From positions 6,926,001 to 6,990,000 of the forward strand of contig NZ_CP029189.1 in NCBI RefSeq assembly GCF_008642275.1: DNA of 64,000 nt. Direction: 5' to 3'. The position numbers and the translations under genes were made by a program. A model generated the notes under the pieces. It was not told the DNA's origin, did not search any database, and saw only the letters and a list, made by a program, of their open reading frames with translations. The stretch is from Streptomyces venezuelae. GTDB taxonomy: Bacteria > Actinomycetota > Actinomycetes > Streptomycetales > Streptomycetaceae. Below, one piece after another: positions 16,912-25,142 of the stretch; position 1 is the stretch's first letter; every line of letters begins with the position of its first letter.

Positions 16912-16970
16912 CAAAGGGTCCGGCGAATCCCCGGTTTCCGAAACCGGGGATTCGCCGCTATATTGCGCGC
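16912..16970 (-). promoter_or_regulatory. Promoter with palindromic operator, copy 1 (heads minus-strand operon)
   Basis: Reading leftward: a TTCCGG-like -35, 17 bp, then AATATAG, GCGGC, then a perfect palindrome with arms AATCCCCGGTTTC and GAAACCGGGGATT (16926-16952). Flanking CGGCG/CGCCG extend it to 37 bp. GGACCCTTTG follows. The same arrangement with constant spacing occurs at 30384-30432 and 33753-33810, in the direction of the downstream gene each time. The palindrome would cover the transcription start, as expected of a repressor site. Promoter assignment is inference; the repeat is directly seen. Confidence 0.7.
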
Positions 16971-16977
16971 CGCGCGC

Positions 16978-17475
16978 CTACCGGAACGGGTTCTCCGTGG
17001 GCTGGTCGCCGTCGTCGGCGGCCTCCAGTAGCTCGGGCAGATCGGTCCCCTCGGCCTCGCGCTGGTCGACCCACCACCCTGCCCTCGTCAGCAGCCGGAC
17101 CTGCTCCTCCAGTTGGGCCCATTCGGCTTCGTCCCAGGTGCCTTCGGTGACCAGCGCGGTGTAGGCGCGGGTCACCAGCTGGTGGCGGGTGTGCTCGGCC
17201 CAGCCTAGGATCTTTTCGGGCCCTTCCAGGGGCGGCATGTCGAACTGGGTTGCCCAGTCCGCAGCGGCGGCCTGTTCGTCTGCGCGCTTGGCGGCCAGCC
17301 ACTCGGCCGTGCTGGCGGCGTCCGCCTGGTGATCGGCCCGCCAGCAGTCGGTGCACTGCCGGGTGGCGAGCCAGCGGGCGTACCCGGCGCGCTGATCCGC
17401 CGAACGGCTAGACAGATCAAGGGTGTTGCTGTGTCCACAGCTGTGGACGATCTCGAAAGACGTGGGGATGGCCAT
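16978..17475 (-). CDS. Hypothetical zinc-binding protein (165 aa)
   Basis: ATG-started. The N-terminus FEIVHSCGHSNTLDLS plus RQCTDCWR forms a C-G-H...C-x2-C pattern that could bind zinc. The rest is Trp- and Glu-rich: ILGWAEHTRHQLVTRAYTAL, EAEWAQLEEQVRLLTRAGWW. Similar Cys-Gly-His plus CxxC proteins occur on actinobacterial plasmids without known function. It is the last gene of the secretion operon and ends just before the palindromic promoter of the next operon. Confidence 0.6.
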   Translation of the reverse strand: MAIPTSFEIVHSCGHSNTLDLSSRSADQRAGYARWLATRQCTDCWRADHQADAASTAEWLAAKRADEQAAAADWATQFDMPPLEGPEKILGWAEHTRHQLVTRAYTALVTEGTWDEAEWAQLEEQVRLLTRAGWWVDQREAEGTDLPELLEAADDGDQPTENPFR

Positions 17476-17520
17476 GAAGAACTCCTTGCAATAGGGGAAA
17501 GGGGGATCGGTCGGGGTGTT

Positions 17521-17793
17521 TCAGACCCGGCAGCGGGCGCGGGTACCGGGCAGGTGACGGGGATGTCGGGCGGACAGCGACTTGTGCGGAAGCCGGGTCA
17601 AGTCGGTGCCGTCGACGAAGCGCCTGGGATGGTCACCGGGCCGGACTCGGGCCCGTAGAGGTGCCGGGCGCTCGTACGCCTCGTGGGCCCAGCGCAGCTC
17701 CCAGGCTGCCTCTATGAACCGGTCCTGGAGGAGGGCGCTGGCAGCGACTGCTTCGGGTCTGTCCTCGCTGATGCGGATGGGGGTGTCGGTCAT
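17521..17793 (-). CDS. Small hypothetical protein (90 aa)
   Basis: ATG 17793 lies 2 bp after the stop of the preceding gene. The sequence RFIEAAWELRWAHEAYERPA is an amphipathic helix and the C-terminus is Arg/His/Pro-rich. No family recognised. Confidence 0.5.
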   Translation of the reverse strand: MTDTPIRISEDRPEAVAASALLQDRFIEAAWELRWAHEAYERPAPLRARVRPGDHPRRFVDGTDLTRLPHKSLSARHPRHLPGTRARCRV

Positions 17794-17795
17794 GG

Positions 17796-18224
17796 TCACC
17801 GTGTCCGTGCGACGGCCGAGGAACGGGTGACGGCGGCGGGCATTGCAGGGGCGGTGACCTGGGGGCCGGCGCCCGCGCGGTGCTGCGGTGACCGGGCAGA
17901 GGCCGCTTGGGCAATGCGAGCGCGCCGTTCGGCCAGGCAGTTGGTCTGGGCCGGGCGGGGAGGCGCTGCGGTGACGGCCGGGTCGAGGGAGAGGTCCGCG
18001 TGCACGGTGAAGCCATGGCGGCGGAGATCGTGGACGGTCTGCCGGGCCCGGCGCCGCAGGTCCTGGTCGGGACGGGCGAGCCGGTACAGGTCCGGTCGGC
18101 CGGGGACGGGCTCGAACTGCTCGTGCTGGAGGTACCAGTCGGCTAGGTGGGGCGTGATGGCCGCGGTAGCACGGGCGACCACCCCGTGCTCGGGGTGCAG
18201 CCCGAAGTGGAAGTGAGGTTGCAT
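17796..18224 (-). CDS. Hypothetical protein (142 aa)
   Basis: Begins MQPHFHFGLHPEHGVVARAT and continues AAITPHLADWYLQHEQFEPV and PGRPDLYRLARPDQDLRRRA. It has a structured N-terminal 90 residues and a disordered Ala/Arg/Pro tail. Comparable short proteins occur in Streptomyces conjugative elements, but I know of no function. It is in the secretion operon, 24 bp downstream of the 18249 gene. Confidence 0.55.
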   Translation of the reverse strand: MQPHFHFGLHPEHGVVARATAAITPHLADWYLQHEQFEPVPGRPDLYRLARPDQDLRRRARQTVHDLRRHGFTVHADLSLDPAVTAAPPRPAQTNCLAERRARIAQAASARSPQHRAGAGPQVTAPAMPAAVTRSSAVARTR

Positions 18225-18248
18225 GGGTGCCCTGGTGGTCGGGAGAGG

Positions 18249-19385
18249 TCATCGGCTGCGGGGCGCCCGCTCGAGGGCGGATGGCGGGGCTTTGCCGACG
18301 GCGGGAATCGCAGGCCGGGCCGTGGTCGCAGGGCCGACGGGGCGGGTGGCGCGGGCTTGCCGCAGCAGGGCCGGTGCGTCGGTCCGCCATCGGCGGAGGG
18401 CCTCGGCCGTGCTGGGCGGCAGGGCGGCAGGCGAGGACCCTGGCGCCGGCCACGTGGAGGACGCCGCGTCCGGATGAAGGAGCTGGTGGAGCCGGTCCAG
18501 GGAGGCGGAGTCCTCGGCGTCCGCCACGGAGCGCATACGGGAGAGGAGCGCAGCGGCGTGGGGACACAGGCGGCGCCACTCCACGGAGCCCTCTTCGAGG
18601 TACTGCTGCTGGGTGTGTCCGAGCGTGGCCGGGTCCAGGCGGGTGCCGTCGCTGTAGCGGCCGGAGTGCTGGATCGCCGTCCATGTCGTGTGGAGTTCCT
18701 CGAGCCTTCCGTGTGCCGCTTCGACGGCGGCCAGCAGCCGTTCGTGGACAGCCTGTTCGTACGCGGGCAGGAACGTGCCGATGACCAGGCCGGCGGCATG
18801 GGCCGCGTCGGAGGGCAGCACGATCGAGGTGGGGGTGTGCGGGTCGGCGTAGTTGTCGTCGAAGGTGGCGCTGGTGAAAGAGCCGAGCAGGTATTCGTCG
18901 GTGCTGCCGGGCCGTTCGGCCAGGAGGAGTTCGATGCCTGCGCCGTTGGTGAGCTGGGCGGCGTACGGGATGCGGATGTGCTCCACGCAGTCGATGAGTT
19001 CGCCCGCGTCCCACAGGAGGGGGACGAGGTCTTCCTGCCACACCGGGTGTGCGTAGACCTCGACCTTCACCGTCCACTGCCCGGGCAGGCCGTCGGCGAG
19101 CGCGGCGGCATAGTCGCCGAGGTAGGTGCGGGGGCCGCCGAAGAGGTGGACGCGGTGCCGGCGTGCGGTGTCTGCGAGGGCGCGCAGGATGGGTGCGGCG
19201 GTGTCGACGTCGCGCAGGGCGTACGTGCCGTCGGGGCGTTGCTCGAATCCGGGCGTGAGCTGAAGTGCGGTGTTGGCCCAGGGGTACTGCTCGCCCACGG
19301 GGACGGCGACCAGGCCGTCGGCCGGGCTGACGGCGAGGATGATCTGTGCCTGGCCCTTGGAACGGGGTGTTGTGCGGTCGTCCAT
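18249..19385 (-). CDS. LPGxW-family hypothetical protein (378 aa)
   Basis: Member of a three-protein paralogous family in this window. Shared landmarks are ALADGLPGQWTVKVEVYAHP, LWDAGELIDCVEHIRIPYAA, then ILLAERPG-type strand, SIVLPSDAAHAAGLVIGTFL and PAYEQAVHERLLA. The N-terminal 60 residues (IILAVSPADGLVAVPVGEQY) and the helical C-terminal 150 residues are extra. ATG 19385 is used; a GTG at 19391 would overlap the glycosyltransferase stop as GTGA. No catalytic motif was found. Conservation of three copies suggests a real role in the element, unknown. Confidence 0.65.
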   Translation of the reverse strand: MDDRTTPRSKGQAQIILAVSPADGLVAVPVGEQYPWANTALQLTPGFEQRPDGTYALRDVDTAAPILRALADTARRHRVHLFGGPRTYLGDYAAALADGLPGQWTVKVEVYAHPVWQEDLVPLLWDAGELIDCVEHIRIPYAAQLTNGAGIELLLAERPGSTDEYLLGSFTSATFDDNYADPHTPTSIVLPSDAAHAAGLVIGTFLPAYEQAVHERLLAAVEAAHGRLEELHTTWTAIQHSGRYSDGTRLDPATLGHTQQQYLEEGSVEWRRLCPHAAALLSRMRSVADAEDSASLDRLHQLLHPDAASSTWPAPGSSPAALPPSTAEALRRWRTDAPALLRQARATRPVGPATTARPAIPAVGKAPPSALERAPRSR

Positions 19386-19387
19386 GC

Positions 19388-20152
19388 TCACGTCCGGCTG
19401 GTGAGGGCGTTGCGCAGGCCGTGCCCGAACGCGTGGGCATGGCGGCGGGCGGCCAGCTCCAGCTCCTCGTACTGCTCGCCGCGGGTCATCTGCCCAGCGT
19501 GCTTGCGGTACCGGTAGACGGGCAGCGGGAGCAGCACGCCGGGGGCCAGCGCGGTGACGCCGACGGTCGCCATGTAGTCCTCGCCCTGAACGAGGCCGCC
19601 CATGCCGCCGGCCGCGCGGACCAAGCGGGTGCGGGCCAGGATGGTCGTCGGCCCGACGGGGATGGTGTCGTGCGGCCGGGGCCAGTACGTCACCACGTCG
19701 CCGGCGGCGTGGTAGCCGGGCGGGGCCGGGCATTCCCACAGACGGCGGGAGCCGTCGGGCAGCCAGTCCTCGCTGTATCCGGCGACCCACCCGAGCTCGT
19801 CGGTGAAGGTCTCCAGGCGTACGCCCAGGCTCCAGTCGGGGAAGACGTCATCGTCGTCGGCCCAGTTCACGAATTCGGTGCGGACCTCGTTCAGGCCGAG
19901 GTTGCGGGCGCAGGCGGCGCCGACCGGCCGGGGCAGGGCGAGGACCCGGACCCGGGGGTCGGCGGTGACCGGGGCCGGCACGAGGGCGGGGTCGGCGCCG
20001 TCGAGGACGAGGACTGCCTCCCAGGGCACGGTCTGCCGGGTGAGGCTGGCGTGCATCTCCTGCAGGTAGGGCAGGCGCTCGGGGCGGAGTTGGGTGGCGA
20101 TGACGACGGTGATCTGCGCGGCGGACAGGGACTTCTCCGGAGTGCGTTCCAT
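19388..20152 (-). CDS. Family 2 glycosyltransferase-like protein
   Basis: A 254-residue GT-A fold protein. ITVVIATQLRPERLPYLQEM is the first strand and nucleotide-sugar loop. VPWEAVLVLDGADP and GAACARNLGLNEVRTEF match the GT2 core. NWADDDDVFPDW carries the metal-binding DxD at about residue 121, and GEDYMATVGV resembles the GT2 ED acceptor motif. There is no membrane segment, so it would act in the cytoplasm on an unknown acceptor. Finding it inside a conjugation operon is unusual; surface glycan or protein glycosylation are possibilities only. ATG 20152 is the only good start. Confidence 0.75.
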   Translation of the reverse strand: MERTPEKSLSAAQITVVIATQLRPERLPYLQEMHASLTRQTVPWEAVLVLDGADPALVPAPVTADPRVRVLALPRPVGAACARNLGLNEVRTEFVNWADDDDVFPDWSLGVRLETFTDELGWVAGYSEDWLPDGSRRLWECPAPPGYHAAGDVVTYWPRPHDTIPVGPTTILARTRLVRAAGGMGGLVQGEDYMATVGVTALAPGVLLPLPVYRYRKHAGQMTRGEQYEELELAARRHAHAFGHGLRNALTSRT

Positions 20153-20163
20153 GGACGGGGCGT

Positions 20164-20742
20164 TCAGCGGGTGATCCGCGGTCGGGCGGGTGCGGGTGCT
20201 GGGGCGAGCGGCTTGGTGATCTTCAGTGGGGTGGCGGGGGCCTGGACGGGCGCGGGCCGGTTAGAGTCCCACAGCGAGGGGGTGCCGGATATCCGGGAGA
20301 GGGGGTCGGTGTCCCAGGGCACGATGGGTCCGGCGTCGTACCAGGTCAGGGCGATGACCTCGATGCCGTGGTCGTGCAGGACGTAGCCCCATTCCAGGCC
20401 CATGGCATCAGCGTTGGCGTCGGTGACCGGGATCGGCTCCGCGGGGGTGCCGTCCACGTTGAACACGTTGTCGAAGGGCGCGCTGGGGCCGAGGTCGCCG
20501 TGGGGGTCGAGCCGCTCCAGGACGTTGTCGGGGGCCCTGTCCAGGAGGTCCATGCCGAGCTGCTTCCAGTCGTGGGGACCGTCGATGAGGTGCCGGCGCA
20601 GGGCGTCGAGGTCGCCGCCGAAGCGGTAGCGGGCGGCGCCGAGCAGGAGGGGGAGCTGGTGGTCGGGGGAGCCGTCGTAATGACAGTGGATGCCTTCGTA
20701 GCCGGTACCGGTGGGGCGGGCGATGAAGCTGCGGGTGCTGAT
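20164..20742 (-). CDS. Hypothetical protein with apparent non-canonical ATC start (192 aa)
   Basis: The coding frame extends well upstream of the first ATG (20553): STRSFIARPTGTGYEGIHCH and YDGSPDHQLPLLLGAARYRF look like true protein and resemble a Streptomyces protein type normally beginning Met-Ser-Thr-Arg. The codon before Ser is ATC (20742), preceded by GAAGGA at ideal spacing. Either ATC initiates or an ATG has mutated and only a 129-residue product is made. Later motifs are WKQLGMDLLDRAPDNVLERL and MGLEWGYVLHDHGIEVIALT. Function unknown. Confidence 0.55.
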   Translation of the reverse strand: MSTRSFIARPTGTGYEGIHCHYDGSPDHQLPLLLGAARYRFGGDLDALRRHLIDGPHDWKQLGMDLLDRAPDNVLERLDPHGDLGPSAPFDNVFNVDGTPAEPIPVTDANADAMGLEWGYVLHDHGIEVIALTWYDAGPIVPWDTDPLSRISGTPSLWDSNRPAPVQAPATPLKITKPLAPAPAPARPRITR

Positions 20743-20764
20743 GGCGGTTCCTTCGTGCAGGTGG

Positions 20765-21547
20765 TCAGCGGGCGCGGGCGGCAGGCGCTGCGGGCAGTGC
20801 GGGTACCGGCCGGGCCATGGCCGGTGGGCGAGGCGGGAGCGTGACGGTGGGCGTGGCGTGGCGCAGGTTCACGCCGATCCCGTGCGCGACGAGCCGGAGG
20901 GCGACGGCCTGGATGCGTACGGCGCGGTCGGCCTCGCCGTAGGAGGCGGGGAGGAGGAACGCGGCCTGGTGGGGCAGGTACTGGAATCCGTGGACGTACA
21001 GGGTTTCCCTGGCTTCCTCCGGGACGTCCTTGTACGGCGCTCCGAGCGCTCCGTCCTCGTACCAGGTCAGGGTGAGGGTTCGGTCGACCTGTGGCGGGGC
21101 CTTGCGGTGCGGGGACTCGGGATGGTTGACGAGGCTGCGGCGCACCGCGTCGCGGGCGGCTTCGTAGCGGGGCAGCAGCCGCCGCGCGATGTGGGCGGCA
21201 GCCCGGACGGGATCGTTGGGGACCGCGATTCCGTTGGGTTCCTCGACGCCCACGAAGTGGTGCGGCTCGATGTCGGGGCCGAGCGGGGCGACGACGAACT
21301 GACCGGGCCGCAGCGGCCGGTCGGTGACGTAGAGGTGCTGGCCGTCCGGGCCGTGGAGTACGGCCTCGTGGCCCAGGACGTACTGGCTGACGATGTACTC
21401 GACGTGGCCGCGGTTCCAGAGACGTTCGATGGTGGCGAACTGGTCTGGGTAGGTGGGATGCTGCTGGTATTCGCTTGTCCACTGCCCGGGGAGACGGGTG
21501 GCGAGCGCGGAGGCGAACAGGGACAGGTCGGCGCGTGCTGTGGGCAT
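20765..21547 (-). CDS. LPGxW-family hypothetical protein (260 aa)
   Basis: The shortest and probably ancestral-length member of the three-protein family (with 14045-15493 and 18249-19385). SALATRLPGQWTSEYQQHPT, SQYVLGHEAVLHGPDGQHLY, EEPNGIAVPNDPVRAAAHIA and LLPRYEAARDAVRRSL are shared landmarks. The C-terminal LTLTWYEDGALG and YVHGFQYLPHQAAFLLPASY correspond to MTWLEDGSLA and SEGFAWDTASSAYVLSGDD of the 14045 copy. It follows the VirB4-like gene by 29 bp, so it is co-transcribed with the secretion genes. Role unknown. Confidence 0.7.
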   Translation of the reverse strand: MPTARADLSLFASALATRLPGQWTSEYQQHPTYPDQFATIERLWNRGHVEYIVSQYVLGHEAVLHGPDGQHLYVTDRPLRPGQFVVAPLGPDIEPHHFVGVEEPNGIAVPNDPVRAAAHIARRLLPRYEAARDAVRRSLVNHPESPHRKAPPQVDRTLTLTWYEDGALGAPYKDVPEEARETLYVHGFQYLPHQAAFLLPASYGEADRAVRIQAVALRLVAHGIGVNLRHATPTVTLPPRPPAMARPVPALPAAPAARAR

Positions 21548-21576
21548 GGGTTCCCGGGTTGGTTGAACGTTTCTTC

Positions 21577-23068
21577 TCAATGCATACGGGCGTCTGTGTC
21601 GAAGAGCTGCAGCTCGGCGGGGTGCAGCTGGTGCTGGACCACGAAGCTCCGGCCGGCCACCTTCCACAGGCCTCGGCCACGGCTGAGGTGGGACAGGGCT
21701 GCGGTTTCGACGCTGGTCAGTCCGAGGAGCCCGGCGGCGGCGTGCAGCTGGTCGGTCTCCTGGCGGTAGATCACGCGGGTGCTGCAGTCGGCGAGCAACC
21801 CCTCGGCCAGCGCGCGGCTTTGGCTGCCGGCGTCGCCCGCGGTCAGCAGGTCGGACAGCCTGTGGATGACCATGGCGTTGGCGATGCCCAGGCCGCGGGA
21901 GAGCTTCCACTGGGCCTGCATGCGCATCAGGAGGGCCGGATGCCTCATCAGTCTCCACGCCTCGTCGTAGATCACCCACCGCCGGCCGCCGTACGGGTCG
22001 GTGAGCGCGGCTTCCATCCAGGCCGAGGCGCACGTCATGGCCAGGACCAGTGCGGTGTCGGTCGCTGCCGCCGAGGCGGGAGAGGTCGATGGACAGCATC
22101 GGGCTGTACGGGTTGAAGGCGCTGGTGGAGGGCGCGTCGAACATCCCGGCCAGGTCTCCGAAGACCAGGCGGCGCATGGCGTGGGCGAGGTCGCGGGCGG
22201 CCTCCCCGAGCCGTCCGGCCAGCAGGCCGCCGGCGAGGTCGAGGCCGCGCCCGTCGGCCAGGGCGTGGGCGATGTCGCCGAGCAGCGGGGGCCGGCCACT
22301 GGCCGCTGCCCGGGCGGAGGCGGCGTCGAGCGCCACGTCGAGCACGGTGTGCTCCATGGGCAGAAGGTCCCGGCCCAGCACGGTGCGGGCCAGGGAGCCG
22401 AGCAGCAGCAGACGGCGCTTGCGGACCTCGCCCTCCCACTCCGCCTCCGGCACGGACGCCGGCCTCGGCGCCGCGTCCAAAGGATTCAACCTCCCGGGCA
22501 GCCCGGGCCCCAGCGCGATGGACGTCCCGCCCAAGGCGGCGGCCACCGCGCTCCATTCACCCTTGGGATCGCACGGGACATACACCCGGTAGCCGAAGGC
22601 GACGGACCGCAGGGCCAGGCTCTTGGCCAGGGCGCTCTTGCCCTGCCCGATCACCCCCGCGAGCAACAGGTTGGGGTTGGTGAACCCCTCCACTTTTCCG
22701 TACAGGGAGAACGGGTCGAAGGTGAAACTGCCCTCCGCATGCAGGTCGCGGCCGATATAGATGCCGTCGGCGCCGAGCCCGCCTTCGGCGAGGAACGGGT
22801 ACGCGGCCGAGGCGACGGCGGTGGTCATCCGGTGGGCGGGGAGTTTGAGGCGGCTGCCGCGGGCGGACGCGGGGCCGGGGCGCCCGGCGAGCGGGTAGAC
22901 GGCATCGGGATAGGTGGCCTCGGTGGGCTGCTGCGCCGCGTCTGCGCCGGCGGCGGTGCGGGCGCGGGCTTCGGCTCGGGCCGTCTGCTTGCGAAGCGCC
23001 CGGCGCTGGGCGCGGTCGATGTTGTGCGGGGTGAACAAGGGGGTGGCGCTGGCGCGGCGGTGGGACAA
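21577..23068 (-). pseudogene. VirB4/TraC-type conjugation ATPase, frameshifted by a 4-bp duplication
   Basis: The frame from TTG 23068 carries Walker A GVIGQGKSA (residues 138-146), VPCDPKGEW and the middle ATPase region up to MLSIDLSRLGGSD. It then leaves the frame. The second frame resumes exactly there with TALVLAMTCASAWMEAALTD, Walker B RRWVIYDEAWRLM and the RecA-like QWKLSRGLGIANAMVIHRLS, to TGA at 21577. At the join the minus strand reads CGACCGAC, a perfect tandem duplication of CGAC (22057-22064); removing one unit restores a 495-residue protein. VirB4 ATPases power type IV secretion, so this break should disable or switch transfer. A sequencing error is less likely for a 4-bp repeat. 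Confidence 0.8.
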
Positions 23069-23098
23069 CGGTGCTCGCTCGTTTCCGGGGCGGGGTGT

Positions 23099-23560
23099 TC
23101 AGGACGCCGGGGTGGCGAGGTCGGCGGCCGTGGTCTTGCGCCGTATGGCGTGGGAGGCGGCCAGGTGGCGCTGGCAGATGGTCAGTACCGGCGGGCCCTC
23201 CGGGAGTCGCTCGGGGTGGCAGTCGCTGCCGCCGGGGGCCGGTGCGGGCAGCAGGTGGAAGGCTGTGTGGACGGCGTCGGCTGCCTGCCAGAGGCGGGCG
23301 TGGGCGGTGGCCAGGTGCCGTCCGGAGGCGGGACGCTCGGGCCGGGTGCGTTCAGCGATCTGGTCCAACAGCCGGTGCAGGGCGGTGAGGTGGGCGTGCA
23401 GGCTGTCGAGGTGAGGCCGGTCGGCGGGCCGGGCGCTCTCGCTGGCGGCAGTCTGTGCGGTGAGGGTGCGCGTGTGGTGGCGCAGGCCGGCGGTGGCCGC
23501 CCGCAGATACGGGTGGGCGTCGCTCGTGGGGAGGGCGTCGCTGCGGTCGTCAGGTGACAA
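23099..23560 (-). CDS. Hypothetical helical protein (153 aa)
   Basis: TTG 23560 with GAGAAG just upstream is the best start. The protein is helical: HPYLRAATAGLRHHTRTLTA, HLDSLHAHLTALHRLLDQIA, RLWQAADAVHTAFHLL, with His/Leu heptads typical of a short coiled coil. The C-terminus has CQRHLAASHAIRRKT. It sits between the SCO6880-family gene and the VirB4-like gene. Family not recognised. Confidence 0.5.
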   Translation of the reverse strand: MSPDDRSDALPTSDAHPYLRAATAGLRHHTRTLTAQTAASESARPADRPHLDSLHAHLTALHRLLDQIAERTRPERPASGRHLATAHARLWQAADAVHTAFHLLPAPAPGGSDCHPERLPEGPPVLTICQRHLAASHAIRRKTTAADLATPAS

Positions 23561-23604
23561 GGGCTTCTCGCGGGGGATGGACGCCAAGATGGCGGGCGGG
23601 CGGG

Positions 23605-25065
23605 TTAGAGGGTGTTGCGGGCCAGCGGGAGAGCGCCGGCGGTGAAGGCGTCCGTCTGCTGGTAGATCAGGCGCCGCAGGTCGACCTGGGCGCCGGCGGC
23701 AGCCGTTTCGATCTGCGCGCAGGCGGCGTCCAAGTGGGCGTCGGTGTCGGCGGAGACGGTGAGCAGCCCGGTCAGGGCGACGTCCGCGTGCCCGGAGATC
23801 AGCTGCTTCTCGCGGGTCTTGACGTCCGCGTACTCGACGTTGTCCGCCTCGGATTCCACCTGGCCGCGGCGGCGGCGTTCGGAGGCGTCCGCGATGATCG
23901 CGGCCTTGCGGCGCTGGACATCTCGCAGGGCGGAGTCGATCCCCTGCGGGGCGTAGATGAGGGAGAAGGTGCGCCGCACACCGGTGCTGAACATGATGTT
24001 GTGCAGGAATCCGGCGTGGGTTTCGGTCCGGGGCCAGTTCTCGATCCAGTAGGTGGTGTGCCGGGCGGAGTCGGTGATCACCCGGTCGGTTTCCTCGACC
24101 TGGGCGACGGGGCCGGCGGCGGCCGGGTCGGCCTCGGCCCGGCCGGTGGAGGACCACTGCTGGAGGCGCGCGGTGGAGGCGGGGTCGTAGGCGGTGCGCA
24201 GCACGGCTGCGATCTCCCGCGGGCCCAGCCAGCCGGTCACCGTGAGACCGGCGGTGCGGGTGGCTTGGGCGACGGACGCGGTGGTCTGCGCCATGACGGT
24301 GAAGGCACCGTCGAGTCCGCCGCCGGCCTGGCTGACCAGGCGTTTGGCGGCTTTGAGGTCCAGGGCGATGGCGAGGTATGCCTCGTGCGGGGCGGCGGCC
24401 GGGCCGGCGGATTCGACGAGCGCGGAGTAGATCTGTCCGGCGACGGGTGCCTGGGGGTTGCCGTGCTCGGCCCAGTGCCGGGCGAGGCTGTCGCCGGAGT
24501 CCGGGACGGTGCGCTCCAGGACCTGGACGGTGGCGACGTGCCCGGTGCGGGCGATGCCGGCGAGCGCCCGGCCCCACGCGCCGACGTTGGCGTTCTGGGT
24601 GGCGGGATCGAGCAGGGCGAAGGCGCGGGAGCTGACCTTGGCGACGGCGGTCAGGGTCTGCCGGTGGGGGTCGTGGACGGCGGCGGCGCCTGACGCGGAG
24701 GTGGCCACCCGCAGCGACGCGGTCGTTCCGGGCAGGTGGAGCAGCCCTTCGACCCGCGGCCGGGAGACCGGCCGGGCCCGCCACACCGTCTGCCCACTCC
24801 GGCGGCGCTGGGCGTAGCGGGCGACGAGCGGCGCCCAGTCGATCAGCGACCGGCCCTCGCGTCGTACTCCGACCAAGACGGCGGTGGTGATCCACAGGGG
24901 GGCCAGGACGACGGCGCCCATCAGGCCGGAGGTCACCACGGTGACCAGGAGGAGCGCGAGGGCCGAGGAGACGAGAGCGAGCTGCGGGAGGCTGAGGCCC
25001 AGCAGGATGCCGCGCCGGGACCGGTGGGGGAATTTGACGGTGAGAGGGAGAACTTCGGAAGACAA
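23605..25065 (-). CDS. SCO6880-family conjugation protein
   Basis: A 486-residue member of the SCO6880 family found in actinobacterial type IV secretion-like clusters. Two membrane helices lie near the N-terminus (ILLGLSLPQLALVSSALALL and LMGAVVLAPLWITTAVLVGV). The soluble body has the family landmarks SLIDWAPLVARYAQRR, RVEGLLHLPGT, WLGPREIAAVLRTAYDP, WIENWPRTETHAGFLHNIMF and SLIYAPQGIDSALRDVQRRK. It resembles a VirB3/VirB4 N-terminal part without the ATPase, and the VirB4-like ATPase follows downstream, as usual. TTG 25065 is the nearest start to the first helix. Confidence 0.85.
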   Translation of the reverse strand: MSSEVLPLTVKFPHRSRRGILLGLSLPQLALVSSALALLLVTVVTSGLMGAVVLAPLWITTAVLVGVRREGRSLIDWAPLVARYAQRRRSGQTVWRARPVSRPRVEGLLHLPGTTASLRVATSASGAAAVHDPHRQTLTAVAKVSSRAFALLDPATQNANVGAWGRALAGIARTGHVATVQVLERTVPDSGDSLARHWAEHGNPQAPVAGQIYSALVESAGPAAAPHEAYLAIALDLKAAKRLVSQAGGGLDGAFTVMAQTTASVAQATRTAGLTVTGWLGPREIAAVLRTAYDPASTARLQQWSSTGRAEADPAAAGPVAQVEETDRVITDSARHTTYWIENWPRTETHAGFLHNIMFSTGVRRTFSLIYAPQGIDSALRDVQRRKAAIIADASERRRRGQVESEADNVEYADVKTREKQLISGHADVALTGLLTVSADTDAHLDAACAQIETAAAGAQVDLRRLIYQQTDAFTAGALPLARNTL

Positions 25066-25142
25066 GGTTCGGGTCCGGGTCGGGTCAGGCCGGGGCAGGG
25101 CACGCGGGAGGGCGGGCCCTGCCCCGGGCGGGGCTGGTGGGG

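Noticed and set aside
17521..19440. Open frame of 639 codons on the minus strand
   Set aside because: Only its last 90 codons (17521-17793) form a plausible protein; the rest is an out-of-frame shadow of two supported genes.
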